Of a stretch of DNA of 64,000 bases, positions 1 to 12,724 are shown in pieces. The translations under genes and the position numbers were made by a program. Numbering within the stretch: position 1 is the stretch's first letter; each line of letters opens with the position of its first letter. The stretch spans positions 20,571,288 through 20,635,287 of the forward strand of contig CM030717.1 of assembly GCA_017979445.1 (NCBI GenBank), read 5' to 3'. The notes beneath the pieces are model-generated. The model did no database searches, was not told the origin of the DNA, and saw nothing but the letters and a program-made list of their open reading frames with translations. Source of the stretch: Akebia trifoliata. Lineage: Eukaryota; Streptophyta; Magnoliopsida; Ranunculales; Lardizabalaceae.

Positions 1-898
1 CCGACAGAAATGACTAGACTGTCTTCTTCACACCATCGAAAATGTGGGAATTCGTCACGATGGCATAACTCACTCGCCTCTTGGAAAGAGAGCGTGGTGG
101 CTAGTAGAACGAAATTATGTACGAGTACAAGCCGCTCAAGTGAGCTACAACAACAATCCTACTCTAAGGGTATACCCCTCTTATGTTTGTCATGTACGAC
201 GACGTTGGTAATGCCCGGGAATATGTGTCTCGATTCTTGGAGGCCTTAGGTGAACAAGAAGGTAACACTAATCTACAACTATGAGAATTCTCGAAGTCCC
301 TGATGGGACACGCATATACATGGTACAATAGCCTACCATCGACCTCAGTACACTCATGGAGACACCTTGTGGATATCTTTTACAAGAAATTCTTTTTGGT
401 TACGGAACAAGTGACCTCGTTGATCTCAATCGGTTATGACAGAATAGTGAGGAATATTTAACTGAGTGTATGCGACATTTTCGCAGCATAGCTATGGACT
501 ATCATGAATCGGTGTTGGAGGTTCACTTAGTTGAAATGTGTATAGGTGGCATGATAATCGCCTATCGAGTGCTACTTGAAAACCTTCGGATCCCAAGCTT
601 TTTTGGTTTGCATGAAGCAACAAAAAATACAACGACATCAATATCGCTAGAGTGACATGAAAGGGGATGGATAACGCCTAAGGAGAAACAAGCGGACGAC
701 GCCACAGGTATACATCGTAGAGGCTTTCAAGTGGCGAAAGAAGGAGTTTTTGAACTTACTAGAAAATAAAATTGCCCATAAGAAAACAAATGACTTTAAA
801 GCACCAGATTTTCCATGTGGTATGGAGGAAGTGGAAGAACTACTTGAAGCATGGGTTCAGGATGGAGTCAGCAACCTCCCACCAGCATGATGCGAGCC
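1..898 (+). pseudogene. Ty3/gypsy gag fragment (3' part), decayed
   Basis: The plus strand reads, with several frameshifts and stops, as a retrotransposon capsid region. A block at about 280-410 has the pattern of a Gag helix pair (AYTWYNSLP, then a SW..L...F..KF pattern). It is followed at 470-655 by the segment YRVLLENLRIPSF, and at about 740-890 by a segment with the pattern EEVEELLEAWVQDGV. This order is usual for one group of plant Ty3/gypsy Gag proteins, which package element RNA in the cytoplasm. The upstream half lies outside the window. The reading stops at the Sirevirus LTR at 899, so the Sirevirus array may have inserted into this older element. Clade assignment is not possible from this piece. 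Confidence 0.7.
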
Positions 899-2424
899 TA
901 AAATTACAGGCTTTGTACCATGTCTAAACCTAGGGCGGTGAATAGGTAAATTAAATTTATGTTTTAAAATCACCCTACGAAGTTAGATTGTGTCTCAATT
1001 ATGTTATGATGATGGAGATGTACAAGATTAATTTAATTTGAGTTACGGCATGGCATATTACACATACTCATAAAAGTAGACAATTTATCTAATGTTGGAT
1101 ATGCGTGTAATGGCATTCATGTAAATTCAGGCATAGTGCATAATCGTAAGGAAGACACAAGATTTATAGTGGTTCGGCAACTTGTCTACATCCACTACCA
1201 AGTACCCTACTCATAGGTTTTAGGTTCCACTATCAAAATGGAGGTTTATGATTCACCTTGAAACCTTACACAAAATTTTTAAGCCTAGGATAAATTCTAA
1301 ACCTTAAGATCGAGAGAATGACATTATCTCGAAATGAAAATTTTCTATCGGTAAAATTCCCAGACCGATTTGTTCAAATGAGCTAGCACCTTATTTGTTC
1401 AACTCTTATCAAGGGCTTGGTTTTGGGATGGAACCAAGAACCTCTTTTTGTTAAAGAAAGAGTTACTCACAAGAACTAGACTCAATGGATCGATCTACCC
1501 AAATATTACTTTGAGTTCTTCACGTCCTTGAGAGAGTCATCTTCATCTTGATGTACTCTTTGCTTCAAATAGATGCTCCAAGCTTCTTTGGATTCACTAA
1601 TGTGTGCACAAGCAAGGATGTTGGATGAAGAGGTTCAACATTAAAAAGGCTTGGGTTGAATGTTTTTCAACTAAGTGTAGAGAATATTTAAACTAGAAAA
1701 AGCATGGGAAAATGGAAGTTTAGTATGTGCTTTCTTTAGAGCAGGAGCCATAAGAGAAATGAGCAAGATAGCTCTTTTTAAAGTTATTTTCGAGTTCTCA
1801 ATGGCTATGCCGGTGGAATCGATTTTTAAAAGCTTCCTGTCAGTGCCATTGGCTTGGTGAACAGTGCCACCAGACTAATTACAAAATGCCATTGGGGGTA
1901 TTTTGGCAATAACTTTCAAACTGTAACTCCGTTCCGCATGCCGCTTGGGGATCTGATAGATCTTAATAGGTAGAATATCTCTAAACTGCCACTAAGGGGT
2001 GGATAATTGAATAAATGGGTCAAATTGAGTTTTTGTGAAGGTTGGTGTCAAAACGGTTTGAAGGTGTGCTAGATATTACCTATATAATGCCACCAAAAAA
2101 TCACCTAGGATAAAAAATGGTTTTAGTGGTAAAATCTCTAATGTCCCCTCTATTGACCATTTTCGATTCTTGAAAAGTTCAATGAGAAAACGGGTTGAGG
2201 AAGGAGTTTTCCTAATGACTACAATTCGACCTATCACTCATCTACATATTGGGGAATGGTCTTAGGTAGTTTCATTACTTTTTGGGCTTCGTGTACATAT
2301 ATTGGAGGTTTTTGTCGAAACACATGCAGTTGAGTAGTTTTACCAGAGTCTTTATCAGTCTTCAATAGTAAATCAATCTGACACTCAACATATATCTCGG
2401 GATTGACAAAATATGGAATTAACA
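899..2424 (-). repeat. Sirevirus LTR A (3' LTR of unit 1)
   Basis: This stretch aligns along its length with 56320-57958 and 60533-62141. On the minus strand it starts TGTTAATTCC, directly after a polypurine tract, and ends at 899, where the expected terminal CA reads TA because of one substitution. Copies B and C have the intact end. No primer site lies to its left, as expected for a 3' LTR. The sequence just left is gypsy gag. Confidence 0.8.
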
Positions 2425-3063
2425 ATCTCCCCTTTTGTCAATTATGAGACAAAATCTTAAATTTGACCAAAAAGACTGGAAAACATTCCCAAAACGACCA
2501 ACACTACTTACACCCGATTAGAATCTTACAAAAGTGTTGAAAAATAAAAACCTAAGATTCTAATAGCTTCATTCCCCCTTAAGTATTGCTCTCCCTGAAT
2601 GTTTTACCTGTAAAAGTCAATTGAGACAGTATATATGGGTGGAAATAACATTTTCCCCCCTTTTTGTTAGTATTTGACAAATGGCGTAATCAACTCAATG
2701 TTGATACAAAATATATACCAGAAATCATAAGGGATTAAAATACATGCATGCAATTAATATGACTATTAGAGTAAGATGCATGACGGAAATAATCATAAAC
2801 ATGCCAAATATTGTATGACTAATAAGTATGAGCATGACATAATGAATGACACAACAAAATATAGCGTGATAGAATAGTGTCAAGACATGCATATGAACGT
2901 GCATGGAAAAAATAATATGCAAATAATCGATCAAATGCACACGAAACATAAACCAAATATTTTACTACTAAGCATATATATGACTGTCTGGATTACAAAA
3001 TGTGAGTCGGGGTTACATTAACAAGACTCAAAATGACAGACAAACCTATTACAACTCGAAGCA
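2425..3063 (-). other. Sirevirus 3' region with several polypurine tracts
   Basis: Read on the minus strand, this is the stretch upstream of 3' LTR A. It contains at least three purine tracts (plus-strand pyrimidine runs at 2427-2436, 2574-2580 and 2651-2665), the first touching the LTR. Clusters of PPT-like tracts before the 3' LTR are a reported Sirevirus feature. The same block recurs at 57959-58558. At 3064 it is interrupted by the chromovirus LTR. No coding capacity is visible. Confidence 0.7.
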
Positions 3064-6000
3064 TGTAAAAACCCCAAGTTCTTGATTCCTATATCGAAAA
3101 AACTAAATAGTGAAAGTTTGAGAAAATCTTGAAAGTGGAAATTAGGATAAAACTTTAAGATTTTGTTCTGGTCATTTTTAATGAAATTTAACCTCGCCAT
3201 TAGATTCAAAATGATCGAAAAAAATACTTTAGCCTATAAGCACGCTCAAATGCGAGTTCGAACAAAAAAGTTACAAAATCCTCAATTTTCGAGTCGGATT
3301 AAACTAAAATAATGAATTTTTTTTAGAGTAAGAATTTTTAAAATTTGATCATAACATTGGGTTCGTAATAAGAATTATAGAAAATAGACTATTTACTTGT
3401 CATGTGTGAAGCCCAAAAAGTTGAATTATCGTCAAAAATAGAAATGACGTCAATTTTAGGATCCCATCGGGTCAAAAAAGTAAACTTTTGTTAGAGATAG
3501 AATTTGTAAAATTTTGCAACACTATTAGATTCAGAAAGAAAAATTATACAAAATAGAATATCATTTGTCACTTTTGGAGTCCGGACGGTCAAGTTATCGT
3601 CAAACGAAACAATATAAAAAATATCGATTTCGTCCCGTAACTTATATAAATAATTTTTAAAATGAAAATCACTATCCATCTTCTCTTTTAATGCATAAAG
3701 GTAGCCAAGAGTTTTTTTTTAAATTTTTTTTGGTTTTTCTCCTAACTTTCAACCTCAGATTTGCCGCGAACGGACCGCCATCGACTCTCGGCGAAGAAGG
3801 AAAAAATGTTCGTAACATCGACCTTTACATCCAATTTTTTTTCTTTTTCTCTTCATTTTTCTTTTCATTTTGTCAAAAATCAGTCGTATGAGATACGGGA
3901 GTTTCGACTTTTAAACCTCGGATTTTATCTATTTTGAGGTTAAATCGTCCTCCATCGTAGAACGGAGAAAGGACGACAGCATCGAGATCTTCAAAACCAT
4001 CAGGCCAGATTCAACAATCTGCTTCCTTGACATTTGATTTACCTCGATTTTCACATTGTTCATCTTGATTTTTGCGCACACTTCAATCCTATCGCACAGA
4101 GATTTATAAGGATTTTCAATTTCTATTAGTAACAGTAGATTGTGAAAATTGGATTTAGGATTTTAACAAAAACTTGTAACGTGTTTTAAAAAATATAGAA
4201 TTTTTTTTGTTATTTCAAATTCACGTCCGCACCTTCATATTCGATTTGTTTAATTGAATTTTATAACAAATTATAAGTGGGTAGGACATTTTACTAGATT
4301 AGTACTGCTAGTTGGGTTTTGTGTACTGCTCGGACCTCGTTTTGATTCTAGTTTTGTCAATTTTTAATTTAATTGATAAAAATTGAATTTCAAAATTTGA
4401 AAAAGAATTTAATATTCAATGAACTCATATTGAGTGAATGAACATCGAAAAATGAATAATATATTTCAAAAAATAAAAAGTGCAAGAATCGAAAAAAAGA
4501 AAAAGGGTATTGAAACGATAAAATGTCAGAATCACACTCGATGGGTGATGTCAGTATTTTACATTATGATGCTATGTGTGGGTTGATGAACGGATATCTA
4601 AGGTTAATTTACTTTCTGTTGTCACGAGATAATATGCATGTTTATTTACTTTTTGTTAGCGTGAGGCGCTGTTTACTTGTTTGCACTGTTATTTATTTTA
4701 GACTGTATGGCCAAAGTTGTATGGTAGGAAACTGGATATCTATTCTTAACTCTGTACTATTAATTTCTCATTTTTTTTAAAGAAAATTTCTTAGTTGTTT
4801 TTAAAGAAAGGAAATGATATATATATGTAGCTATTTTATGAATTATTAAAGAGATTGTAAATACTTGAAGGGATAGTCTGTCATATCATTCGGAGTGATA
4901 TACTATCATGAGATGTATAGTAGGGACAACCAAACTAATACGTGGTATGAGACGCGTATGAGAATGAAGTCACAACTAGAATTCGGGTTTATTTCTCTCT
5001 ATCTTTACCAGTGAACTTGTAATGTAAAGGTGTTCGTATACGAACGGAGTTGTATATTTGGGATTCACATGCACGCCTAATAAGCATAGACGAAGATGAT
5101 TAGTCAGTGATCACTAACAATCTATAGTAGTCGAATGTTCTGACACTTCGAAAAGAGACCCATTACTTACGATTACATCAAACGGTCAATCTAAGTTGGA
5201 TAAATGGTCAACCAAGTATGGTAAGTGCAACGATCGATCAAAAAATTAAGAACTAAAAGTCAGTAAAGTATTGTAACATCATATCCCGACTGGGAGCGAT
5301 CTAGTCGTGAATCCCAACTCTCTAATTCCACTACTCCACCATTGTGTATTATGTATATGTTATCTTATTTTGATATATAAAAGGAAATGCATGTTTAATA
5401 TTTCCATTTGATCAATTAGATTTGTATAAAAAAAAATATTATAGTGAATACTATTGATTAATGTAATGTGAGTTTTAAAATGTTTAATTGCTCATTGCTA
5501 GCTATATATACCAGTTGATCGTAGTTTCTTCTGTAAAACTTTGCATATGTTAAAATGATTCAGTATGTTTATTCGTTCATGTTAGGAGAGGTTATTGGCA
5601 GAAATTGTTTGCTTCCTTATTGGGTAATCATTGTCACTTACCATTTCCTTCCTATTTCTTTTAATTTCAGAGGCTATATACGACGAGGTGGGCGTAGAAC
5701 CAACAAGTGAGGACCGTCTGGTGGGTCAGATAGACGACTAGAGTCCGTTACCTAGTGAGTACTAGGTTTATACCCCCTAGTGGTGTCAGTTTGTTTAGGA
5801 GTATTATAGATTTTTTATTGAGGTTTAGGACTTTTGTTAGAGTGAGGATTTTTAGTAGAATCCTGTATATTATTTATCCTTTCATATTCTGATCTATCTT
5901 ACGTGGCTAGATGTATATAGATTTTCGCTGTTATTTTATTCTCGTATCTATATACATGATATTATGGATTTTGTTTATTAGGTGAAATAGGTTGGACACC

Positions 6001-6105
6001 TTGGAATGCTAACATAAATAGAGACCACACAAAAATTTTGAGGCATCACCTAAGGCCTCAAGATCTGACATGGGGTTTTGTGTTAGCGTTTGAGGGGGTG
6101 CCACA
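3064..6105 (+). repeat. Chromovirus 5' LTR (3042 bp)
   Basis: It starts TGTAAAAACC and ends GTGCCACA. It matches 9276-12724 colinearly apart from small changes, TA-repeat growth and one insertion in the 3' copy. It is AT-rich and has no credible gene; an open frame at 4523-4780 is chance. Flanks are Sirevirus 3' region on the left and the PBS on the right. Confidence 0.88.
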
Positions 6106-6107
6106 GA

Positions 6108-6122
6108 TGGTATCTAAGCATA
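6108..6122 (+). other. Primer binding site, degenerate (Met-tRNA type)
   Basis: TGGTATCTAAGCATA lies two bases after the 5' LTR. It resembles the usual plant PBS TGGTATCAGAGC, complementary to the 3' end of initiator Met tRNA, with changes after the seventh base. It would prime minus-strand DNA synthesis. Confidence 0.65.
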
Positions 6123-6424
6123 ACATTAGTTCCGTATGGGATACAGATCTGCTATGTTTTGAGGAGTTGATTAATACCACAGATATTAGAGCAATAATCA
6201 TAAAGTGTCATTAGGAGTTCGGTATTCGAACGCATTAGTAGTTCCGTATTAGAATTACGAGCTCTTCCGTGTCTAAAAGTTTATAGAACTTAGTAAGCCT
6301 AGGATAGGATTCTATGTTTGTTTTGTTAGTAATGGAAATGGAGTCCATTACTAAGTTCCAGGCTACGGTAGCAATTCATAGTTACGTAAGAGCTGTTTTG
6401 GCCTTATTCTGGTAAGTGCCTTAT

Positions 6425-6995
6425 TACGAATAAATGCAAACAAGAGGAATGGATGAGGTAGAGGCCGAAATGCAATAGAGATGAGACAAATTCTAGATTA
6501 GACCATTGACCTGATAGCACAACTAATGTCATTCATGGGACAGATAGCTAAGTCTCATGTCAAGTGCAGAGAGGAAATATGGATAATACAACCACCACCA
6601 CCTTGAAGCCAAATGGCAGAAAGACAATTAGTATCTAATAAGAGAAACAATTATGAAACTAACAAATTCATAGGAAAAATAACCATACATGAGGAGTGAG
6701 ATTATAAACATACCAACTCAATAGATGAAAGAATTTAATAAGAAACAACAATATATACTACTAAATTAGTCGAAAGAAGTGTTGTGTTATGTTATGAATG
6801 TAGCAAATCGAGACATAAAGGAGAGCAATGTTTGGGTTGACGTCAACCGATTAAGGATGCATGACTCAGAAAGATGTTAGACAAACAAATTCAGGAAACA
6901 ATAAGGCCACCAGATTTTAATAAAGTTAATAACGTACTCGTGCCACCCAAACAAACAAGACTAGTGGCCAAAAATGAGAAACGGTACAAGACATA
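6425..6995 (+). pseudogene. Chromovirus gag remnant with zinc knuckle
   Basis: Several frames are needed to read through. The clearest piece is a CX2CX4HX4C zinc knuckle at 6790-6831 (C-YE-C-SKSR-H-KGEQ-C), which in nucleocapsid binds element RNA. Upstream, a glycine/arginine-rich segment near 6440-6470 matches the usual start of this family's gag, but most of the capsid is missing. After about 6995 the reading jumps to the RT palm, so protease and the N-terminal half of RT have been deleted. Confidence 0.6.
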
Positions 6996-6999
6996 CCAC

Positions 7000-7870
7000 A
7001 ATTGCAAGGTGCACCATTAAATCCAAGAAATGAGGGAGTACCTCCACAAGATGTCATCTATGAAATAATGATATCTATGAATGACATCCTGATCTATTCC
7101 AAGTCAAAGAGGACCACAAGAGACACCTCAAAATCACATTACAGTTGTTGTGGTAGCATAAGCGATACGCCAAGCTCAACAAGTGTGAATTCTAGCTTTA
7201 AAAGGTAAAATTTTTAGGACACGTAGTGTCAAGTGAAGGGATAGCATAGACCTTTTCAAAGTTGAAGTTGTACTGTTGTGGGAACAACCAAAGACAGTGA
7301 CAGATATTAGAAGTTTTCGTGGGATGAGAAGATATTATAGAAGATTTATTAAGGGATTCTTTACTTTTGCAACACCGTTGACGAGACTAAATTAGAAAAA
7401 TATCTGGTTTGAGTGGGATGATAATTGCGAGACTGCATTTAGGAGTTGAAGACAAGATTGATGATCACTTCAATTCTAGTATTTCCGACTCCAGGTGAGG
7501 GTTTGACGATCTTTATTGATGCATCCGAGATTGGTTTAAGAGCTGTATTGATGCAATTTGGGAAGGTAGTGGCATACGCGTCTAAAAAACTAAAGAATCA
7601 TGAGAAAAACTACCCTGTTCATGATCTTAAGTTGACTACGATAATGTTCACACTACGCATTTAGAGACATTATCTATATGGAGAAAAGTTTAAAAAAGTA
7701 TTCTCTGATCATAAGAGCCTTAAGTACCTATTTTTGCAGTGAGAATTAAATATGAGACAATGATGTTAGATGGAATTCCTCAAGGATTACGATTTTACCC
7801 TTGAGTATCACCTAGGAAAGGCCAATGTAGTTACCGACGTGCTAAGCCGAAACACTATAGCTCATATGAT
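7000..7870 (+). pseudogene. Chromovirus RT (C-terminal) and RNase H remnant
   Basis: At 7060-7110 the segment MNDILIYSKSK corresponds to the catalytic FVDDILIYS box of gypsy RT, with the first Asp changed to Asn. The thumb follows in another frame at about 7255-7440 (YYRRFIKGF, FEWDDNCE). RNase H follows at 7446-7664 (FIDASEIGL and [16 protein letters not shown]) and continues with stops through SDHKSLKYLF to the ADxLSR-like end near 7850. There are multiple stops and shifts, so it cannot encode an active enzyme. Confidence 0.8.
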
Positions 7871-8142
7871 GGTAAAAAAATGGTAATTGCTTAAACAAGC
7901 CACAAAAACATTATTTGAGACTCCGAGGGAAAGGTATAGACCGCACATATATCTTAGTACATTGAGAATCGAAAATGAGTTGATAACACGAATTAAGGAA
8001 GTTTAGAAAATAGATAAAGCTATGGAAGAATATGAGCTAAGAGCTCGGGATTTGACTCACCTAGATTATTGGACGAGATACTTAGATTTAAAAGTAGGAT
8101 GTGGATACCTCAGGATTCACAGTTGAGATCTGATATACTAGG

Positions 8143-9213
8143 TGAGGCCCACTATTCTCGATATTCTATTCACCCAGAAGGTATGAAGATGTATAGAGAT
8201 CTATGAAATTTTTTTTGATTTTTGAGTATGAAAAAGAAAATCGTAGAATATGTAAGCAGATGCTTGACATGTTAGCAGGTCAAGGCAGAACACTGCAACT
8301 CAGCAGATTTACTCCAGCCATTACCTATAGTGGAATGGAAATGAGAGCTTGTGACTATGGACTTTGTAGTAGGGTTACCGAGAGCCAATGACAGATCAGA
8401 CGTCATATGGGTGATTGTTGATCGACTAACGAAATCAACATACTTCATTCCGATTCGAGTCTCATTCAGCGTCGATAGACTGAGCTAGATATACATAGCT
8501 GAGATAGTTCGATTATATGGAGTGCCAGTTTCTATCGTGTCAAAGACAGGGATCCCAGATTTACTTTTCGATTCTAGGAGAATCTACACATAGCCATGCC
8601 CTTAGTGGAATTTCAGTATGACTTCTGAAGCTTTATATGGTAAACCGTGTCGATCATCGATATGTTGGGTAGAGACAGGAAATGCCATGATGTTAGGACC
8701 CAAGATGGTTGAAGAAACTATCGAGACATGACGTATTATACGGGATATATTAAGAATTGCTCAGAGTAGACAGAAGAGCTATGTAGACAAGCGACACAGA
8801 CCTCTAGAATTCCAAGTTGGGGATAGAGTGTTCTTGAAAGTATCGTCTCAAAGAGAATTTCCAGGTTTGGTGTGAAAGGTAAATTGAAACTGCATTTTGT
8901 GGGACCATTCAAAGTAGTTGAACGGATAGGGCTAATGGCTTACAGATTGATTCTATCGCCACAACTTAAGCAGGTTCATAACGTGTCCATACTGAAGAAG
9001 TATTTGCCAGATCTTGCACATGTAGTTGATTTGTCAGAGTTAGAGGTAGATGAAGTTGTATTCTACGAGGAAGGTGTAATACAGATACTTGATAGGAGAG
9101 TAAAGCAACTCAGATGTAAGTCTATCCTTCTAGTCAAGGTATTGTGGAAACACCACAACGTTGAAGAAGTCACCTGGGAGAAAGAGTCGGAGATGCAGGC
9201 TAAATATCCATAA
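8143..9213 (+). pseudogene. Chromovirus integrase with chromodomain, decayed
   Basis: The N-terminal zinc-binding region is recognisable (IHPEGMKMYRDL, then CLTC and QVKAEH). The catalytic core starts near 8350 (TMDFVVGLPR, WVIVDRLTKS). It keeps the first Asp, but the second Asp motif reads SKTGIP and the region around the Glu is partly deleted. The best preserved part is 8872-9213 (113 codons): a GPF/Y module (residues about 10-45) followed by a chromodomain (about 70-113, VKVLWKHHNVEEVTWE). Chromodomains in this position are thought to steer integration to marked heterochromatin. The end of the frame lies about 50 bp before the polypurine tract. Confidence 0.88.
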
Positions 9214-9263
9214 CTATTCAAAAACTAAGGTATCATTTCAAATTCGAGGACGGAATTTTATTT

Positions 9264-9275
9264 AAGGGGGGAGAA
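9264..9275 (+). other. Chromovirus polypurine tract
   Basis: AAGGGGGGAGAA directly touches the 3' LTR (TGTAA at 9276). It primes plus-strand DNA synthesis. The position and sequence are typical for chromoviruses. Confidence 0.85.
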
Positions 9276-12107
9276 TGTAAAATCCTGAGTTTTTGATTCG
9301 TATATAAAATAAAAAAAAATAGTGAAAGTTTAAGAAAATCTTTAAAGTGAGAATTAAGGTAAAATTTTAGGATTTTGTTCTAGTCACTTTTAATGAAATC
9401 TAACATCACCATTAGATTCAAAATGGTTATAAAACATACTTTAGCCTATAAGCACACTCAAATGCTAGTCCGAATAGAAAAGTTACAAAATTTATGATTT
9501 TCGCATCGGACTAGGTTAAAATAATGACTTTTTTTAAGAATAAGAATTTTTAAAATTTGATCACACCATGGGGTTCGTAACGAAGAATTATAGAAAATAG
9601 ACTATTTACTTGTCATTTTTAGAACACAAAAATTTGAATTATCGTCAAAAAATTGAAACGATGTCAATTTTAGGATCCCATTGGGTTGAAAAAGTAAATT
9701 TTTGTTAGAGATAAAATTTTTCTGCACCATTAGATCCGGAACGAAAAATTATACAAAATAGAGTATTCTTTCGTCACTTTTGGAGTCTAGACGCTCAAGT
9801 TATCATCAAACGAAACAATATAAAAAAATATTGATTTTGTCCTGCAACTTATATAAATAATTTTTAAAATGGAAATCACTATTCATTTTCTCTTTTAAAG
9901 CATAAAACCAGCCAAGAGTTTTTTTTTTAAGTTTTGACTTTTCTCCTAACTTTTAACCTCAGTTTTGCCGCAAATAAACCGTCGTCAACTTTTGAAGAAG
10001 AAGGGAAAAACGTCCGCAGCATCGACCTCTACAAAACCCATCCAATTTATTTTCTTTTTCTCTTATCTTTCTTATCGTTTCATAAAAAATCAATCATATG
10101 AAATATGGGAGTTCCGACTTTTAAACCTTGGATTTCATTTATTTTAAGGCCAAATTGTCATTCGTCGTAGAAGTGAGAAATGACGATAGCATCGAGATCT
10201 TCGAAATCACCGAGCCAGATTCAAAAATTAGTCGTCTCGACATTTAATTCACCTCGATTTTTACATCTATTATCTCGATTTTTGTGCACGCACTTCAATC
10301 CTATCCCACAGAGATTTGTAAGGACTCCCAATTTCTATTAGTAACAGTAGATTGCAAAAATTACATTTAGAGTTTTAACGAAAACTTATAATGTGTTTTC
10401 AAAAATATATAATTCTTTTTTCTATTTCCAATTCACACCCAGACCTTCATATTTAATCTGTTTAATTGTATTTTATAACAAATTATACGTGGGTAGGACA
10501 TTTCATTGTATTAGTACAGCTAGTTGGGTCTTGTACACTGTTCGGACCTCGTTTTAATCCTAGTTTTGTAATTTTTCAATTTAATTAATAAAAAATAAAT
10601 TTTAAAGCTTGAAAAAAGATTTAATATTCAATGAACTCGTATTGAGTTAATTAACATCGAAAAATGAATGATATATTTGAAAAAGTAAAAAGTGCAAGAA
10701 TTGAAAAAAGGGGAAAATGGTATGAAATGGTAAAATGTCAGAATCACACCCGAGGGGTGGTGTCTGCATTTTACATTGTGATGCTATGTGTGGGTTGATA
10801 AAAAGATATGCAAGGTTAATTTACTTTCTATTTTCATGAGGTGACATGCATGTTTATTTACTTTCTGTTAGCGTGAGGCGTTGTTTACTTTTCTGTATTG
10901 TACTTATTTTAGGTCGGGTGGCTACAATTTCATGGTAGGAAACTAGATATTCATTTTCAACTTTGTAATGTTAATTTCTTATTTGTTTTCAAAAAAAATT
11001 TCTTATTTATTTTCAAAGAAAGGAAATGATATATATGTAGCTATTTTGTGAACTGTTAAACAGATTGTAAATACCTAAAGGGATAGTCGTCATATCATTC
11101 AAAGTGATATACTATCCTAGGATGTACGGTAGGGACAACCAAACTCATTCGTGGTATGGGACGCATATGAGAGTGGAGGCACAAATGAAATCCAGATTTA
11201 TTCCTCTCTATCTTTACCAGTGAACTTGTAATGTAAATGTAGTCTAATAGGCATAGACGAAGATGATTAGTCAGTGATCACTAACAATCTATAGTAGTCG
11301 AATGTTATGACAAATCGAAAATAGACCCATTGCTTACAGTCAGTTAAACGGCCAGCCTGAGCTGGATAAATTATCAACCAAGTATGGTAAGTGCAACGAC
11401 CGACCACAAAATCAGGAATTAAAAGCTAGTAAATTATTATAACATCATGTCCCGACTGGGAGCGATCTAGTTGTGAATCCCAACTCTCTAATTCCATTAC
11501 TCCACTATTGTGTATTATGTATCTGTTATTTTATTTTGATATATAAAATAAAATGCATGTTTAATGTTTCCATTTAGTCAATTAGATTTGTATAAAAAGA
11601 AAATGTTATAGTGAGTGCTACTAATTAATGTAATGTGAGTTTTAAAATTTTAGTTGCTTATCCCTGACTATATGTACCAGTTGATCGTAGTTTCTTCTGT
11701 AAAACTTTGCAAATGTTAAAATGATTCAGTATGTTTATTCGATCATGATAGGAGAGGTTATTAGCAGAAATTATTTGCTTCTTTACTAGGTAACCATTGT
11801 TACTTACCCTTTCCTTCCTAATTTTTTTTAATTTCAGAGCCTGTAGCTGACGAGGTGGGCGTAGAACAAACGAGTGGGGACCATCTGATGGTCAGATAGA
11901 CGAGTAGAGTCCATTACCTAGTGAGTAATAGGGCTATACCCCCTAGTGGCGTTGGTTTGTCTAGGATTATTATAGATTTTGTATTAAGCGTTAGGACTTT
12001 TGTTAGAGTAAGGATTTTCAATAGAATCCTATATATTGTTTATCGTTTCGCACTCTTATCTATCTTACGTGGCTAGATGTATATAGATTTCCATAGTTAT
12101 TATATTC

Positions 12108-12132
12108 TCGTATATATATATATATATATATA

Positions 12133-12169
<37 letters not shown>

Positions 12170-12543
12170 GTCAGGTTCAAACGACAACCATTTCAACACA
12201 CATATAGACAACGTGTTTTGTCTTATACGGGCAAAAATGTTTGGAATGGGCTGATTTTTTGTGAGGATGATCTCTGTGGTGAGGAGATCATCCTTGCCAA
12301 AAATCAGCTCATTATGAAACTTCTAGATCGTCCAATTTTTGTTGAAAAATTATAGACCGTCCAATTTTTGTAAATCAATTTTGATGGGGTTACAAGTTTT
12401 GGAATGAGATGATTTTTTGCCAGGATGATTCCCTCATCACAGAGATCATCGTCACAAAAAATCAGCCCATTCCAAACATTTTTGCCCATATAAGACAAAC
12501 ACGTTGTCTATATGTGTGTCGCAATGTGTGTTGCAGGAACCCG

Positions 12544-12575
<32 letters not shown>

Positions 12576-12577
12576 GG
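12108..12577. repeat. (TA)n microsatellite split by insertion
   Basis: Runs of alternating T and A at about 12108-12167 and 12548-12577 flank the inverted-repeat element. The 5' LTR has only a short imperfect TA stretch at the matching place (about 5945-5965), so the runs grew after the two LTRs separated. Confidence 0.8.
12168..12547. mobile_element. MITE-like foldback element (380 bp)
   Basis: The left arm (from 12168, GGGTCAGGTTC) is an inverted copy of the right arm (ending 12547). The arms are about 140 bp each, with shared blocks such as ACACATATAGACAACGTG and AATGTTTGGAATGGGCTGA. The centre (about 12316-12400) holds a short direct repeat of GACCGTCCAATTTTTGT. It is absent from the 5' LTR, so it is a later insertion. 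No transposase is present. The superfamily cannot be settled because any target duplication is hidden in the TA runs. Confidence 0.75.
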
Positions 12578-12724
12578 ATATTATAGATTTTGTTTATCAG
12601 GTGAAATAGGTTGAACGCGTTGGAATGATAACATAAATAGAGGAGACCATGCTGAAATTTTGAGGCACCACTTAGGGTCTCGAGATACGACATGGGGCTT
12701 TGTGTTAGCTTTTGGCGAGGCACA

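Larger units (their letters stand above)
3064..12724 (+). mobile_element. Tekay/Del-like chromovirus (Ty3/gypsy), internally deleted
   Basis: Two long direct repeats (3064-6105 and 9276-12724) flank a short internal region of 3170 bp. A degenerate Met-tRNA-type PBS follows the 5' LTR, and a purine tract (9264-9275) touches the 3' LTR. The internal region contains remains of gag, RT, RNase H and integrase in the usual gypsy order, ending with a chromodomain, which marks a chromovirus. The very long LTRs fit the Tekay/Del branch. Protease and the front half of RT are missing. No matching target duplication is visible: the left flank is AAGCA and the right flank ACAAA. One edge has therefore probably been rearranged or mutated. 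Confidence 0.85.
9276..12724 (+). repeat. Chromovirus 3' LTR with MITE-like insertion
   Basis: This copy of 3064-6105 starts TGTAAAATCC and ends GGCACA. It is longer than the 5' LTR mainly because of the inverted-repeat insertion at 12168-12547 and expanded TA runs around it. The rest aligns colinearly with many point differences, so the insertion of the chromovirus is old. Confidence 0.85.

Noticed and set aside
2425..3042. Alternative end of the Sirevirus LTR at 3042 (and 58558), which would make the LTR about 2.1 kb
   Set aside because: The sequence next to 2424 is a classic Sirevirus polypurine tract followed by more such tracts, and TG...CA ends fit the shorter LTR. The longer form cannot be fully excluded because A and B agree up to that point.
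4523..4780. 85-codon open frame in the chromovirus 5' LTR
   Set aside because: It is hydrophobic, unconserved in the 3' LTR copy where it is broken, and lies within an LTR.
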